The notes: a model not told the origin generated them from the sequence alone. A stretch of 64,000 nucleotides of DNA from Secundilactobacillus kimchicus JCM 15530 (GCF_001433995.1 NZ_AZCX01000003.1:1-64000); one strand, 5' to 3'. Positions 1-9,317 are shown, counted from the stretch's first letter. Made by a program: numbers and translations.

Positions 1-13
1 TTTAACTGCAATT

Positions 14-70
14 TAAAAAGGTATCGGACTTAAGCAAGGAATAACTCCCACTTATGTTCGATACCTTTTA
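14..70 (-). terminator. Probable terminator after the GH30 gene
   Basis: The arms AAAGGTATCG and CGATACCTTT pair. On the minus strand the stem is followed by TTTTTAAATT. The loop is long (about 33 nt) and can form a second, weaker stem. It begins just after the GH30 stop codon. Confidence 0.5.
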
Positions 71-78
71 TTGATGAA

Positions 79-1602
79 TCATTCAAAATTATTTGCGGGC
101 GTGGGATTCAACTTAAAAGAATCATCCGCTGGAACGTTTGATACATTAATATCACGATTTGATTTGTGGCAAGTCACCGTCCCCCACGCCGGTACCGTGA
201 CTGTTTGCCAACAATTTCCATTTCCTGCTAGCCCTATAGAAGCAGTCCTCGCATGAGCATTAGGGTTATACAACTGAATGGTGATATCACCATTAATGCC
301 TAAAAATGCAACCGATCCAATTCCTCCTTCAATACCGTTCTCAGTATAATCAGAGGATTGAATAACAGTAGCTCCCAAAGAAACGTCTTGTCCAAAGTTT
401 CTCAGCATAAAGTATTCAAGGTTTCTTTGCACTTTACCCGTATGATGATCAATCGTAACAACACCACGGCGACCAGTCGAATCAGCCGCATTAGGTAAAC
501 CACGTTCATCCAAAGCCAAGTTCCACAGCGTGGCAAAGTTCAAGCCGTTCCTAACAAGCCAATTGCCAATCGTTCCAAACATAATACGTGATGCGTCTTC
601 AACTGTTTCATTCATCATGCACCGTCGTTCAGTCATACCCAACTGCCAATGTGAATACGACCGAACCCCGTTAAACAGATTCTCATGTGGCACTTGGTAG
701 GTATGAATTGCCAAGCCATCTATTTTCATCGCCTGCTCATTAGAAACCGAAGAATCAATCGGCCTATCCAAGACATGTAAACTATCATCATTGATATAGA
801 TTTTAGTCTCCGGATAACTCGCATCCAGCGCTCTTCTAAGGTACTGGCTTACAAAGCTTGCCTGTTCCCTCAACGTCCATATCATTGCTGGCCAATGAGC
901 CGCATTTGAGGGCTCATTTTGAACCGTTATCCCGTAAATTGGGATACCGTACTGTGCGTATGCTTCAATATATTTAACAAAATAATTAGCATACACAGCC
1001 TCAAAAGAATCAACTGACGAATCGTACCCATTTCCTGTAAATTCACCAAACCTTAAATGCCCCCCAAACGTGAGGTGTCCGGTATTTTTCATCCAAGCAG
1101 GGGCCGACCATGGCGATGCAATAATCTTAACAGCTGGATTGATTGTGAGAATCTCCTGAACAACAGGTATGATGTTTTTTAAATCTTTAGTTGCCTGCGA
1201 GGCCCCAGGTTTACCCGTGCCAATACTAAAGTTCTCAAGTTTATAGTCTTGTTCCCCAAAAGGTAAGTCATCATACGTATAATACTTTTGGCTAGAGAAG
1301 TCACAAGAACCAAGTGGTAACCTGATAAAGTTGAACCCTGCTTGGTCCGGCGAAAATAATTCAGTTAGTAGTCTGTGTCGTTGCTTTGCGTCTTGACTCC
1401 GCCAAATCAAAGATGCGGCAGAATCTGTGATGGCAGCCCCAACACCCAACCAATCTTGCTTTCTCTGAGCAGGATCAACGATTATTTTATAGTCTCCATC
1501 CGCATTATTTGTTATTTTAGGAGAATTAATGACATTTCTTCGACTCATCAGGTTGCCGGCTGTTTCAGTCCAATATTCATGATCAAATTCAAAAACTCTC
1601 AT
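79..1602 (-). CDS. GH30-family glycosidase, cytosolic
   Basis: This 507-residue protein is a retaining glycoside hydrolase of family 30, the glucosylceramidase family. The acid/base is Glu230 in TVQNEPSN and the likely nucleophile is Glu325 in LGMTER. WNLALDERGLPN (360-371) matches the conserved WNLALNPEGGPN stretch of glucocerebrosidases. The first 380 residues form the TIM barrel and the rest a beta-sandwich. There is no signal peptide, so it should act on imported glycosides. GH30 covers beta-glucosidase, beta-xylosidase, beta-1,6-glucanase and beta-glucuronidase activities, and the sequence alone does not settle which. It is divergent from uxuA, which favours a uronate- or xylose-containing substrate. 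The start has GGAAAGGA 8 nt upstream. Confidence 0.88.
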   Translation of the reverse strand: MRVFEFDHEYWTETAGNLMSRRNVINSPKITNNADGDYKIIVDPAQRKQDWLGVGAAITDSAASLIWRSQDAKQRHRLLTELFSPDQAGFNFIRLPLGSCDFSSQKYYTYDDLPFGEQDYKLENFSIGTGKPGASQATKDLKNIIPVVQEILTINPAVKIIASPWSAPAWMKNTGHLTFGGHLRFGEFTGNGYDSSVDSFEAVYANYFVKYIEAYAQYGIPIYGITVQNEPSNAAHWPAMIWTLREQASFVSQYLRRALDASYPETKIYINDDSLHVLDRPIDSSVSNEQAMKIDGLAIHTYQVPHENLFNGVRSYSHWQLGMTERRCMMNETVEDASRIMFGTIGNWLVRNGLNFATLWNLALDERGLPNAADSTGRRGVVTIDHHTGKVQRNLEYFMLRNFGQDVSLGATVIQSSDYTENGIEGGIGSVAFLGINGDITIQLYNPNAHARTASIGLAGNGNCWQTVTVPAWGTVTCHKSNRDINVSNVPADDSFKLNPTPANNFE

Positions 1603-1698
1603 TTCAAATCATTCCTTTCCAAAATCAACTTAAAGTTTCGCTTACCGTGATGAATATAAAGTATGATGGGATTAATCATTAACAAAGGAGACTATAAA

Positions 1699-2772
1699 AT
1701 GTCTGAAATTAAAATGGGATTTCGCTGGTTCAATTCAGACGACAATATATCGCTGCAGCAAATTAGCCAAATTCCACAAGTTTCTCAAATCGTCAGCGCC
1801 CTTAACCTCAGTGCCGGAGACGTTTGGCCCTTAGATGCAATAAAACAGCTTAAAAAGAGTATTAACAGTCAGGGGTTTGAGTTTAAAGTAGTCGAATCTG
1901 TGAATGTTAATGATGATATCAAAGCTGGGCTACCTACCCGTGACGAATACATCGAAAATTACATTACCTCACTCAAAAACTTATCCCTAGCTGGTGTCGA
2001 GGTTGTCTGTTACAATTTCATGCCTGTGTTCGACTGGATTCGAACAAACCTTCGCGCACCAAGTAATGACGGCTCTTTTTCAATGCAGTTTAAAAAAGCT
2101 CAATTACCTCAATCCCCACTAAAACTCTCAGAGTCGGTTACCGAAACTATTAACTCGTATACTCTCCCTGGTTGGGAAGCAGACCGCTTAGCTGGCCTAA
2201 CACAAATCATGCACAAATACGATGGCGTCACAGAGACTCAGTTACGTGAAAATCTCGCCTATTTTCTAAAGGCTATTATCCCGGTTTGCGAACAAGAACA
2301 CATCACAATGGCTATTCACCCTGATGATCCGCCAATGTCCGTCTTCGAATTACCTCGAATCTATAAAAACATTGAAGATATGCGCCTTATCGAAAATATG
2401 GTGCCATCTCAGCAAAACGCCTTCACAATTTGCACTGGTAGCCTTGGCGAAAATCCGCAAAATGACGTACCTGCTATCATTACGGAAATGATGAGTCGAG
2501 GCAAGGTCCCATTCGTCCATCTTCGAAACGTCCGTCATTTAAATGCTCTTGGTGATTTTGAAGAATCCGCTCATGAATCAAGCACCGGGTCCCTTGATAT
2601 GTTCCAAATTATGAAGGCACTATCCGACTCTGGGTTCCACGGCTATGCTAGGCCTGATCACGGTCGAGATATTTGGGGAGAATCTGGTCGGCCAGGGTAC
2701 GGATTATTCGACCGTGCGTTAGGCATCTCTTACCTAAACGGACTTTGGGAAAGTCTCCAAAAAATGAGATAA
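1699..2772 (+). CDS. uxuA: Mannonate dehydratase
   Basis: The protein dehydrates D-mannonate to 2-keto-3-deoxygluconate in hexuronate breakdown. The N-terminus (MSEIKMGFRWF), the length of 357 residues and the histidine-rich metal site in AIHPDDPP fit the short Gram-positive UxuA form. An upstream in-frame ATG exists at 1663, but AAAGGAG lies at the right distance from the ATG at 1699. The reaction sits between fructuronate reductase (7409-9055) and KDG kinase (2776-3720). The gene is convergent with kdgK with only three bases between their stop codons, and no terminator hairpin is visible there. Confidence 0.92.
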   Translation: MSEIKMGFRWFNSDDNISLQQISQIPQVSQIVSALNLSAGDVWPLDAIKQLKKSINSQGFEFKVVESVNVNDDIKAGLPTRDEYIENYITSLKNLSLAGVEVVCYNFMPVFDWIRTNLRAPSNDGSFSMQFKKAQLPQSPLKLSESVTETINSYTLPGWEADRLAGLTQIMHKYDGVTETQLRENLAYFLKAIIPVCEQEHITMAIHPDDPPMSVFELPRIYKNIEDMRLIENMVPSQQNAFTICTGSLGENPQNDVPAIITEMMSRGKVPFVHLRNVRHLNALGDFEESAHESSTGSLDMFQIMKALSDSGFHGYARPDHGRDIWGESGRPGYGLFDRALGISYLNGLWESLQKMR

Positions 2773-2775
2773 GGG

Positions 2776-3720
2776 TCACATCAAGAAAGTCTCCAATTGC
2801 TGTTTATTGGGATAACCTTCATTGTCACCCTGTTTTTGAATGGCCATTGCGCCAATCGCATTACCACGAGTCACAGCATCTGGAAGCGATTTTCCAGCCA
2901 TCATCCCCATGAGCACACCAACATCGAACCCATCTCCAGCCCCCACTGTATCAATGACACGTGAAACGGTAAAACCAGGAATTACCGTACCAGATTTTTC
3001 TCTAAGCTTTAAATAGGCACCCTCTGGCCCTAACTTGATAATCACCGCCAGAATCGCCGGACATTGCTGTAGATAAAAATTAGCAATGTCATCAGGTTCT
3101 TGTTGTCCTGTTAGTAGTTGCCCCTCTTTCAGCCCTGGCATCACAATATTCGCTGCTAAAGCCAAACTATTTATGTTGGTAATCATTGTGTTTTCATCAG
3201 CCCATAACGAAGGCCTTAAATTAGGATCGAACGTGATAGTCGCCCCAGCACTACGGGCCTCATTAATCAGGTAGTCAGTTAACTGGCGAGCGCCGGTAGA
3301 GATTGCTGGAAAAATACCTGTGATATGCACAAAATCATTCGAATGAATTTTAACCGTTTCAAATGATTCAACCGTGACCCGAGTGGCCGCTGAATGACGA
3401 CGATAATAAATCGTGTTAGGGTCACCTTTTGTTACTAATTGTTTAAATTGAATACCCGTAGGGCCTGTTTTCGCCTGCCGCACGTACTTAGTACCGACCC
3501 CCGCTTTTTTCAACTCCGAGCGTAAAAATACACCAAATGGATCATCGCCAATCTGAGTAATATACTCACACTCATATCCTAGTTTTGCGATGCCAACAGC
3601 TACATTTAATTCTGCTCCTGCTGGATATTTTTTAAAAGTCTGCGCTTCAGAAAGCGTTGCATCCTGCTCTTGAGACGCAAAAACGACTAATGGTTCGCCT
3701 ACCGTCAAAACTTTAGGCAA
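2776..3720 (-). CDS. kdgK: 2-keto-3-deoxygluconate kinase (PfkB family)
   Basis: This 314-residue ribokinase-fold enzyme phosphorylates 2-keto-3-deoxygluconate to KDPG. The PfkB signature near the C-terminus, DTVGAGDGFDVG, carries the catalytic Asp. The N-terminal KVLTVGEPLVVF and the NPNLRPSLW stretch are typical of KdgK. The start codon is TTG at 3720, preceded by GGGAG. It lies downstream of gntK on the same strand, but a hairpin (3747-3786) sits between them, so it may depend on read-through or on a promoter inside the 110-bp gap. A role in uronate breakdown follows from the neighbouring uxuA and uxuB. Confidence 0.88.
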   Translation of the reverse strand: MPKVLTVGEPLVVFASQEQDATLSEAQTFKKYPAGAELNVAVGIAKLGYECEYITQIGDDPFGVFLRSELKKAGVGTKYVRQAKTGPTGIQFKQLVTKGDPNTIYYRRHSAATRVTVESFETVKIHSNDFVHITGIFPAISTGARQLTDYLINEARSAGATITFDPNLRPSLWADENTMITNINSLALAANIVMPGLKEGQLLTGQQEPDDIANFYLQQCPAILAVIIKLGPEGAYLKLREKSGTVIPGFTVSRVIDTVGAGDGFDVGVLMGMMAGKSLPDAVTRGNAIGAMAIQKQGDNEGYPNKQQLETFLM

Positions 3721-3746
3721 TGAACGTCATCTCCCTTCAACTTGCT

Positions 3747-3786
3747 AAAATACCACACGTTCCGGTCAGAACATGTGGTATTTTTG
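3747..3786 (-). terminator. Terminator after gntK, before kdgK
   Basis: The arms AAAATACCACA and TGTGGTATTTTT enclose CGTTC/GAAC pairing, with a T-run on both strands. It could end gntK transcription or attenuate expression of kdgK. Confidence 0.7.
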
Positions 3787-3830
3787 ATATCTATAACTTA
3801 CCAGTACCGGATGCAGAAAATTAACTGTCC

Positions 3831-5375
3831 TTAATTTTCTGCATCCGGAAATTCACGTTGATAGTCTGCAATACTCTTGTACTCAGTAGCCAATTCTCGA
3901 CTTAATCGAATATAAATTGGAATAAGTCGCCGATATCGTTCATAAGTTGCATCGTCCGGTTCGTACTTTTTCTCCGACCCAATATACTTTTTAATATCTT
4001 CAAGCTTATCCTCAAGCCCTAGGCTCATCTTGGCTAAAAACATTGCCGCTAAACTCCCGCTTTCATATGAATCAGGAATAACAACCTCATGTTCATACAC
4101 ATCCGCTAACATTTGCCGTCCAAGGGCTGATTGAACAAATCCACCAGCAGCAAGAATTGCTTTAGGCTCCCCCGTGACTTCTTTTAGCGCTAATGTCACT
4201 GAGTATAAGTTGTAAACGATGCCTTCTAAAACAGCACGAATCATGTGAGCACGCGTGTGACTACGATTAAGGCCAAAAAACGAACCACGAGCATTGGCAT
4301 CCCACAATGGTGCACGTTCTCCACCTAGATATGGATGAAAAATCAAGCCGTTTGATCCCGCTGGGACTTTTTCAGCAATTTCCGTCAACATATCGAACGA
4401 ATCCTTTTTCAGTAATTTAGCAGTTTCCTTTTCCGCTCCAAACAAGGCATCATGAGCCCAACTAAACACGATACCACCGTTGTTGATTGGTCCTCCGACG
4501 AGGTACTTTCCATTCATAATTGGATAGCAGTACAGCCGCGCTTTAGGATCTACCTGAGGCTCGTCTACAAATGATCGAACTGCAGCAGATGTTCCAATAT
4601 TAATGGCCAGTACGCCTGTTTCAATGGCCCCCACGCCAATGGTCGATAATGCACCATCGGTCGCTCCCATCACGAAATAGACATCCTCTCCAACGCCCAT
4701 AACCTTTGCGTACTCTGACTTAATTCCCTGAATTTTATATGTCGTCTCGACAAGTTCAGGTAGTTGATCCTGGGTAACTTCCGTTTCTTTGAGAGCTTCT
4801 TCATCCCATTCAGCTGTCTTCATGTTCAATAGCCCTGTAGCGGCTGCCATTGAAATTTCTTCTTTTAGAACGTTAGTGTACTTCCAAATTATATATTCCT
4901 TAATACCAACCCAATATGCCGCTTTATCAAAGACGTCTCGTTTCTCATTTTTCAACCAGAGAAGTTTATAAAAAGGCCCCATCGGATGAATCGGCAACCC
5001 AGTCCGTTTATACATTGCCAGTCCACGACCATTTTCTTTATATTCAGCAGCATATTTTTCCGCCCGATTGTCTGCCCAAGTAAGCGTTCGCGTTAACGGT
5101 TTAAAATCTTTATCAAGTGCAATCAAGCTATGCTGTTGTGCAGACCAAGAAATAGCAAGCACTTTTCCATTGTCCTTGATTCCCTTTGCTACAACCTCTT
5201 GAATCGCCTGCAAAGTTGCATTAAAAATATCCTCCGGGTCTTCTTCAGCCATATCCGGCACGTTCTGATATAGGGTATATCCTTTATTTGCTTTCGCATA
5301 AATTTTACCGTCTAAATCGTATAATAATGCTTTAGTACTTGTAGTCCCAACATCAATTCCAATAATATAATCCAT
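3831..5375 (-). CDS. gntK: Gluconate kinase (FGGY family)
   Basis: This 514-residue FGGY carbohydrate kinase makes 6-phosphogluconate from gluconate, feeding the phosphoketolase route of heterofermenters. The N-terminal phosphate loop is GIDVGTTSTKALLYD, the middle holds MGATDGALSTIG, and the C-terminal FGGY signature region is ILAAGGFVQSALGRQMLADV. It resembles Gram-positive gluconokinases more than xylulokinases. Its promoter region carries two palindromes like those of other uronate genes here and a cre site, so it is probably induced with the uronate set and repressed by glucose. The ATG at 5375 has AAGGA upstream. A different sugar-acid substrate cannot be excluded. Confidence 0.85.
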   Translation of the reverse strand: MDYIIGIDVGTTSTKALLYDLDGKIYAKANKGYTLYQNVPDMAEEDPEDIFNATLQAIQEVVAKGIKDNGKVLAISWSAQQHSLIALDKDFKPLTRTLTWADNRAEKYAAEYKENGRGLAMYKRTGLPIHPMGPFYKLLWLKNEKRDVFDKAAYWVGIKEYIIWKYTNVLKEEISMAAATGLLNMKTAEWDEEALKETEVTQDQLPELVETTYKIQGIKSEYAKVMGVGEDVYFVMGATDGALSTIGVGAIETGVLAINIGTSAAVRSFVDEPQVDPKARLYCYPIMNGKYLVGGPINNGGIVFSWAHDALFGAEKETAKLLKKDSFDMLTEIAEKVPAGSNGLIFHPYLGGERAPLWDANARGSFFGLNRSHTRAHMIRAVLEGIVYNLYSVTLALKEVTGEPKAILAAGGFVQSALGRQMLADVYEHEVVIPDSYESGSLAAMFLAKMSLGLEDKLEDIKKYIGSEKKYEPDDATYERYRRLIPIYIRLSRELATEYKSIADYQREFPDAEN

Positions 5376-5396
5376 CGCTATTCACGTCCTTGCAAA

Positions 5397-5434
5397 ACTA
5401 ATATGTTAGTATCATTTTACGTCTGGTATATCAG
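5397..5434. promoter_or_regulatory. Two putative GntR/UxuR-type operators
   Basis: ACTAATATGTTAGT (5397-5410) and CTGGTATATCAG (5423-5434) are near-perfect palindromes upstream of gntK. They resemble the E. coli UxuR/ExuR consensus around TTGGTATACCAA. The adjacent divergent gene encodes a FadR-type GntR regulator, which is the obvious candidate to bind them. Confidence 0.55.
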
Positions 5435-5437
5435 TTT

Positions 5438-5453
5438 GTCAATAGCGCTTTCA
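5438..5453 (-). promoter_or_regulatory. cre site (CcpA) upstream of gntK
   Basis: The minus strand reads TGAAAGCGCTATTGAC, close to the cre consensus TGWAARCGYTWNCW. It lies directly beside the operator-like palindrome at 5423-5434. Confidence 0.6.
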
Positions 5454-5548
5454 TTAGCGTGGTTATAGCTTTTCCCTCGTTAATCATCCACATTCCCCAG
5501 AGAAAAGTTTTCTTCTTAGTTGATCTAATTCGTTTACTAGTCGCAAAA

Positions 5549-5560
5549 CTAGCATATCTG
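5549..5560. promoter_or_regulatory. Putative autoregulatory GntR operator
   Basis: CTAGCATATCTG resembles the palindrome at 5423-5434 and lies 73 bases before the regulator start codon. Confidence 0.4.
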
Positions 5561-5633
5561 TTTGAATTCAAATCCACTAACCTCTATAATAACTAGGTGC
5601 CCACTATTCAGGAACAAGAAGGAGAAACCCCGT

Positions 5634-6308
5634 ATGGACAACATGCGAAACGATGCTTACAATCAAATCAAGTATAAAATCATCCATTTTGACTACGTAC
5701 CTGGTCAGAAAATTTCCGAAAAAACAATTTCCACTGAGTTAGACCTTGGTCGAACACCAGTGCGCGAAGCGCTGATCCGAATTGAAAGGGAAGGCCTAAT
5801 TGAAGTCATCCCCCAAAGTGGTACTTACATCACTAAAATTGACATGAAAGCGGCTGAGGAAGGCCGCTTTATACGAGAGTGCATCGAACCCAAAATTATG
5901 ACTGAGGCAGCTTTACGAATTGACGACGGAACAATGGAATTACTTCGTCAAAATCTGGACGAACAAGACCAAACTGCTAACAATCAAGAGCCGGATGCTT
6001 TCTTTGACCTTGATCAAACGTTTCACCATTCTTTTTATAATGTGGTCGGTAGAGATTCAGTCTGGCAATGGTTACAAATTAACAACACTCAACTCAACCG
6101 ATTCCGTCGCCTTCGTTTAAAACAGCTCACTCTAGACTGGGACATGTTAGCTACCCAACATAAACAGATATACACTGCTATTCAAAGTAAAAACGTGGAC
6201 GACTTATTATATCTAGTTGGCCAACATCTACACCTAATGCTTGACGAAAAACAACAAGTTCTAGACGCATATTCCGATTACTTCCAAAATATCGGCGAGA
6301 AAAATTAA
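5634..6308 (+). CDS. GntR-family regulator (FadR subfamily), probable uronate/gluconate regulator
   Basis: The 224-residue protein has an N-terminal winged helix (about residues 5-70; LGRTPVREALIRIEREGLI is the recognition part) and an all-helical FCD effector domain (about 78-215), the layout of UxuR and ExuR. The ATG at 5634 follows AGAAGGAG; a longer reading frame from 5562 has no such site. It is divergent from gntK and ends in a shared terminator with the uxuB operon. Palindromes near gntK, uxuB, the MATE gene and the GH31-uxaC operon suggest it controls these together. The effector is probably a hexuronate or a pathway intermediate, by analogy only. Confidence 0.85.
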   Translation: MDNMRNDAYNQIKYKIIHFDYVPGQKISEKTISTELDLGRTPVREALIRIEREGLIEVIPQSGTYITKIDMKAAEEGRFIRECIEPKIMTEAALRIDDGTMELLRQNLDEQDQTANNQEPDAFFDLDQTFHHSFYNVVGRDSVWQWLQINNTQLNRFRRLRLKQLTLDWDMLATQHKQIYTAIQSKNVDDLLYLVGQHLHLMLDEKQQVLDAYSDYFQNIGEKN

Positions 6309-6322
6309 TGCACCGCTTTCTT

Positions 6323-6382
6323 CTAAACACAATCAAAAAAAGCGAATCGCGCAATAGCGATCCGCTTTTTTGATTGTGTTTA
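6323..6382. terminator. Bidirectional terminator
   Basis: Long inverted repeat: CTAAACACAATCAAAAAA pairs with its complement at the other end, with GCGATTCGC-type inner pairing. It serves the GntR gene on the plus strand, and it overlaps the stop codon of the dehydrogenase gene on the minus strand. Confidence 0.88.
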
Positions 6383-7372
6383 GATAGTTTCAGTCAGCTC
6401 TCTTACCAAAGGTTTACCAGATACCAAATTTTTAACATCAGAAACACATTTTTCACCCATTCCATGCAGACACTCATAAGTGTAAGCAGACGTATGCGGA
6501 GTGATTAAGAAATGGTCATTTTTCAGGAACGGATGAGAAGCTCGAACGGGTTCAACTTCCATTGTATCAGCGGCGTAACCCGAAACCTTACCGTTTTCCA
6601 CAGCTGAAAGCATCGCATTCTCATCAATCAGTGCTCCACGGGCGTGGTTAACGAAATATACACCGTCTTTACACTTCTTCAAGGCTTCCGCGTTAATGAA
6701 GTGTAAATCCGTATCATTTAAAGATGCATTCAAAGAAATGTAGTCACTTTTTTCCAACAACTCATCAAACGTCACTTCTTTAACCTTGGAATTTTCGCTA
6801 AACCAGCCTTTAGGTGCGTGTGGTTCTGGATCATTAATCAACACTTCGCCACCAAAGACTTGAAAGAGTTCCGCAACCCGGCTACCAATATTACCGCATC
6901 CGATAACTCCAAATGTTTTACCAGAGAATTCATGCCCCATAAATTGTGCCCGATCTTCATATCGGTCTTCTTTAATTCTTTCCGAAGACGGCGCAGCCTG
7001 CCGCACAAGAGCCATTAGGTTAGCTAACGCATTTTCAGCAACAGCGTTGCGTTCAACTAAAGGCGGAACGATTGTAACTTTAGTTCCATGGGCTTTAGCA
7101 GCTTTTAGATCAACGTTATTATAGCCGATACCGTGACGTGAGATCAGTAACAGCTCGTCCTTATTGTCAAAAAATTCCTGCTTGAAAAATGGTGTCACGC
7201 TTGACACAATAACGTTATATCCTTTAAGTTTTTCAGCCAGTTCCTTACCAGGAATGTCCGGATCCACCATAAAACGGTCCACCGTCCCTACTTCTTCTAG
7301 CTCACTCCAGTGCTCTTTAAAAACCTGTCCGAAACTACTGGAATTAACAACCGCAATTTTATACTTTTCCAT
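6380..7372 (-). CDS. D-isomer-specific 2-hydroxyacid dehydrogenase
   Basis: The protein (330 residues) has the D-2-hydroxyacid dehydrogenase fold: a catalytic domain split around an NAD domain. The dinucleotide loop is VIGCGNIGS, the substrate Arg is in SRHGIGYNNVD, the Glu is probably in the stretch after HARGALIDE, and the catalytic His is in ITPHTSAYTYE. The family includes D-lactate, phosphoglycerate and hydroxypyruvate/glyoxylate reductases, and the substrate here is not clear. It follows the fructuronate reductase gene by about 35 bases and is probably cotranscribed, so a sugar-acid-derived 2-oxoacid is likely. An ATG at 7378 is the alternative start. The ATG at 7372 fits better with the weak AGAGA site. 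Confidence 0.82.
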   Translation of the reverse strand: MEKYKIAVVNSSSFGQVFKEHWSELEEVGTVDRFMVDPDIPGKELAEKLKGYNVIVSSVTPFFKQEFFDNKDELLLISRHGIGYNNVDLKAAKAHGTKVTIVPPLVERNAVAENALANLMALVRQAAPSSERIKEDRYEDRAQFMGHEFSGKTFGVIGCGNIGSRVAELFQVFGGEVLINDPEPHAPKGWFSENSKVKEVTFDELLEKSDYISLNASLNDTDLHFINAEALKKCKDGVYFVNHARGALIDENAMLSAVENGKVSGYAADTMEVEPVRASHPFLKNDHFLITPHTSAYTYECLHGMGEKCVSDVKNLVSGKPLVRELTETI

Positions 7373-7408
7373 GCCCATTTCTCTCTTTTCTTGATATATT
7401 TTTGATTG

Positions 7409-9055
7409 TTACTTAACTTCTTGTCCTTTTTCACTAAGCATTTCCTTCAGTGAGGATTCAATCGCGCCGGGACCAGCTAACATTGCTTTGAAATCATCTT
7501 CGATTTTTTCACCCAGGCCAACTTGGTAAAGGTTAGCGCCAAAGATGCCCTCATTGCTCAAAATACTTTCAACCGCCGAATGAACATCAACTGTACTGTC
7601 ACCCAATGAAAATTCAGCTACCTTAGCATGCAACTCATCAAACATCGGATCAGGACTTGGCTCGAATGTTTCTCCCTTATCATTAATGCCCATAAGGTAT
7701 CGTAACCAAGTGGCAATTACGAGTGGAATAAAGTTAAGTGTCTTAGGATCCCGGTTCACATCGTCAACGTAATGTTGGATTGTCACTCCATAACGAACGC
7801 CTAACTTTTGCGAAGTATCTGTTGCGATTCGCTGAGGGGTGTCTGGAATATAAGGATTAGGCAATCGCTTTGAAACAAGTTCATCAATGAACTGTTTGGG
7901 GTCAATAACCTTCGGATCTTGAACAACAGGAAGCCCCTCTACATAGCCAATTTGTTTAATAAGGTTAACTAAATCTAAATTCTGCATTTCTGAAGCAATT
8001 GAGTCGTATCCCAAGATACTGCCATAGACGGCCAATGCCGTATGAAGCGGATTCAAACAAGTTGTCACTTTCATTTCATCTGCGGCATTAACAGTATCGC
8101 GGTCTGTCATAATAACACCCGCATCTTCGAAGGCTGGTCGTCCGTTCGGAAAACTGTCCTCTACAACTAAATAATGGGCCTCTTCAGTATTAGTAAAGGC
8201 TGCAATATTAGTATGCTGCGGTGAATGAAGAATTTCTGAATCTTCGAATCCGTCATCTGCTAATGACTTTGAAATTGTTTCGGCTGGATTTGGCGTAATC
8301 CGATCAATCATCGAAAGTGGAAAGGCAACTTTCGACGCGTTAGATACGTAGTCAACGAAGTCTTGGCCGACAAATCCATTGTCTTTCCAAGCTTTGGCAA
8401 TTGTTATAACCGTATTTTTAAGACGATCGCCATTTTGAGAAAAGTTATCCGTACTCATCAAGGTAATTGGCTTAGCACCCTTGTTAAATCGAGCGACCAA
8501 GCATCCAACTAATTGCGCCATGTTGTTCTCTGGTTTAGCTGGGCCATTCTTCAAGTCATTAGCGACAGCTGAGAAATAATCTCCAGCACCATTGGTCAAG
8601 TGGTAGCCCTTTTCAGTAATCGAAAATGAAGCAACTTGAAGGCTATCTTTTTCAAAAATAGACTTTAAATTTTCATAACCTGTGCTATCACTAGTTGCAG
8701 GGCCAGCAAATAATGCTCTGCCAACAGATGCAAATAATTGCCGATCTTGAGAACCGTCTGCTTTTGTTATCACGCGAACAATTCGATTATTATATTTATC
8801 ATAGATCCCCGGGACAACGTCTTTATCGTGGGTTTCTGCAACAATCACGCCACTTTTGAGTTCTCCCTTTGCGATTAGCGTATCTGCGACGGCGGCGTGA
8901 AAAGCGCGGAATAAATTGCCACCGCCAAAGTGAATCCATTGCGGGTTTCTATCTGTCTCAGCTGCAAGTTGGCTAGCATCGTAAGTCGGAACCTGAATTC
9001 CAGCTTTTTTAAAAGCTGCTGAGTCAGTTAAATAATTGTCGGTAATTTTAACCAT
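7409..9055 (-). CDS. uxuB: Fructuronate reductase (mannitol dehydrogenase family)
   Basis: This 548-residue polyol dehydrogenase-family enzyme reduces D-fructuronate to D-mannonate with NADH. HFGGGNLFRAFHA near the N-terminus is the nucleotide-binding region, and FPLSMIDRITPNP is the family signature. GGAGG lies 8 bases before the ATG at 9055, and the upstream ATG at 9070 overlaps that site, so 9055 is chosen. The length suits the long Gram-positive form. It works between UxaC and UxuA. Tagaturonate reductase belongs to the same family, but the partners uxaC and uxuA without altronate dehydratase favour the glucuronate branch. Its promoter carries an operator-like palindrome and a cre site. 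Confidence 0.88.
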   Translation of the reverse strand: MVKITDNYLTDSAAFKKAGIQVPTYDASQLAAETDRNPQWIHFGGGNLFRAFHAAVADTLIAKGELKSGVIVAETHDKDVVPGIYDKYNNRIVRVITKADGSQDRQLFASVGRALFAGPATSDSTGYENLKSIFEKDSLQVASFSITEKGYHLTNGAGDYFSAVANDLKNGPAKPENNMAQLVGCLVARFNKGAKPITLMSTDNFSQNGDRLKNTVITIAKAWKDNGFVGQDFVDYVSNASKVAFPLSMIDRITPNPAETISKSLADDGFEDSEILHSPQHTNIAAFTNTEEAHYLVVEDSFPNGRPAFEDAGVIMTDRDTVNAADEMKVTTCLNPLHTALAVYGSILGYDSIASEMQNLDLVNLIKQIGYVEGLPVVQDPKVIDPKQFIDELVSKRLPNPYIPDTPQRIATDTSQKLGVRYGVTIQHYVDDVNRDPKTLNFIPLVIATWLRYLMGINDKGETFEPSPDPMFDELHAKVAEFSLGDSTVDVHSAVESILSNEGIFGANLYQVGLGEKIEDDFKAMLAGPGAIESSLKEMLSEKGQEVK

Positions 9056-9090
9056 AGAAGTTGCCTCCATTAATTTTGATCGTTTTATAA

Positions 9091-9108
9091 CTGGTATATT
9101 AGTATACC
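9091..9108. promoter_or_regulatory. Putative uronate operator before uxuB
   Basis: CTGGTATATTAG (9091-9102) matches 11 of 12 bases of the site at 5423-5434. It overlaps a second perfect inverted repeat, GGTATA-TTAG-TATACC (9093-9108). Confidence 0.6.
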
Positions 9109-9122
9109 TGAATACGCTTTCA
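9109..9122 (-). promoter_or_regulatory. cre site before uxuB
   Basis: The minus strand reads TGAAAGCGTATTCA, which matches 13 of 14 positions of the cre consensus. It abuts the operator-like repeat. Confidence 0.6.
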
Positions 9123-9305
9123 GTTTACCATAAAATTATAATCTGTCAAACCGTTTTTTCGCTATATATTCGGCTTTTTAACTATTCTCGTTAATGTCAT
9201 TTTCTTTTTTTGATATTTCATTTCTCTAAAATCCTTATATACAACGGTTATTGTGAATATAGCAGTACATAGCTTAAAATAAAAAACAGTGTTTTATACT
9301 AGTAA

Positions 9306-9317
9306 CTGATATACTTG
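9306..9317. promoter_or_regulatory. Putative uronate operator before the MATE gene
   Basis: CTGATATACTTG matches 10 of 12 bases of the reverse complement of the 5423-5434 palindrome. It lies about 40 bases before the MATE start codon. The rest of the 300-base divergent region (9123-9305) is AT-rich with no other clear element. Confidence 0.35.

Noticed and set aside
1603-1698. A cre-like AAGTTTCGCTTACC before uxuA
   Set aside because: It misses several core positions of the consensus.
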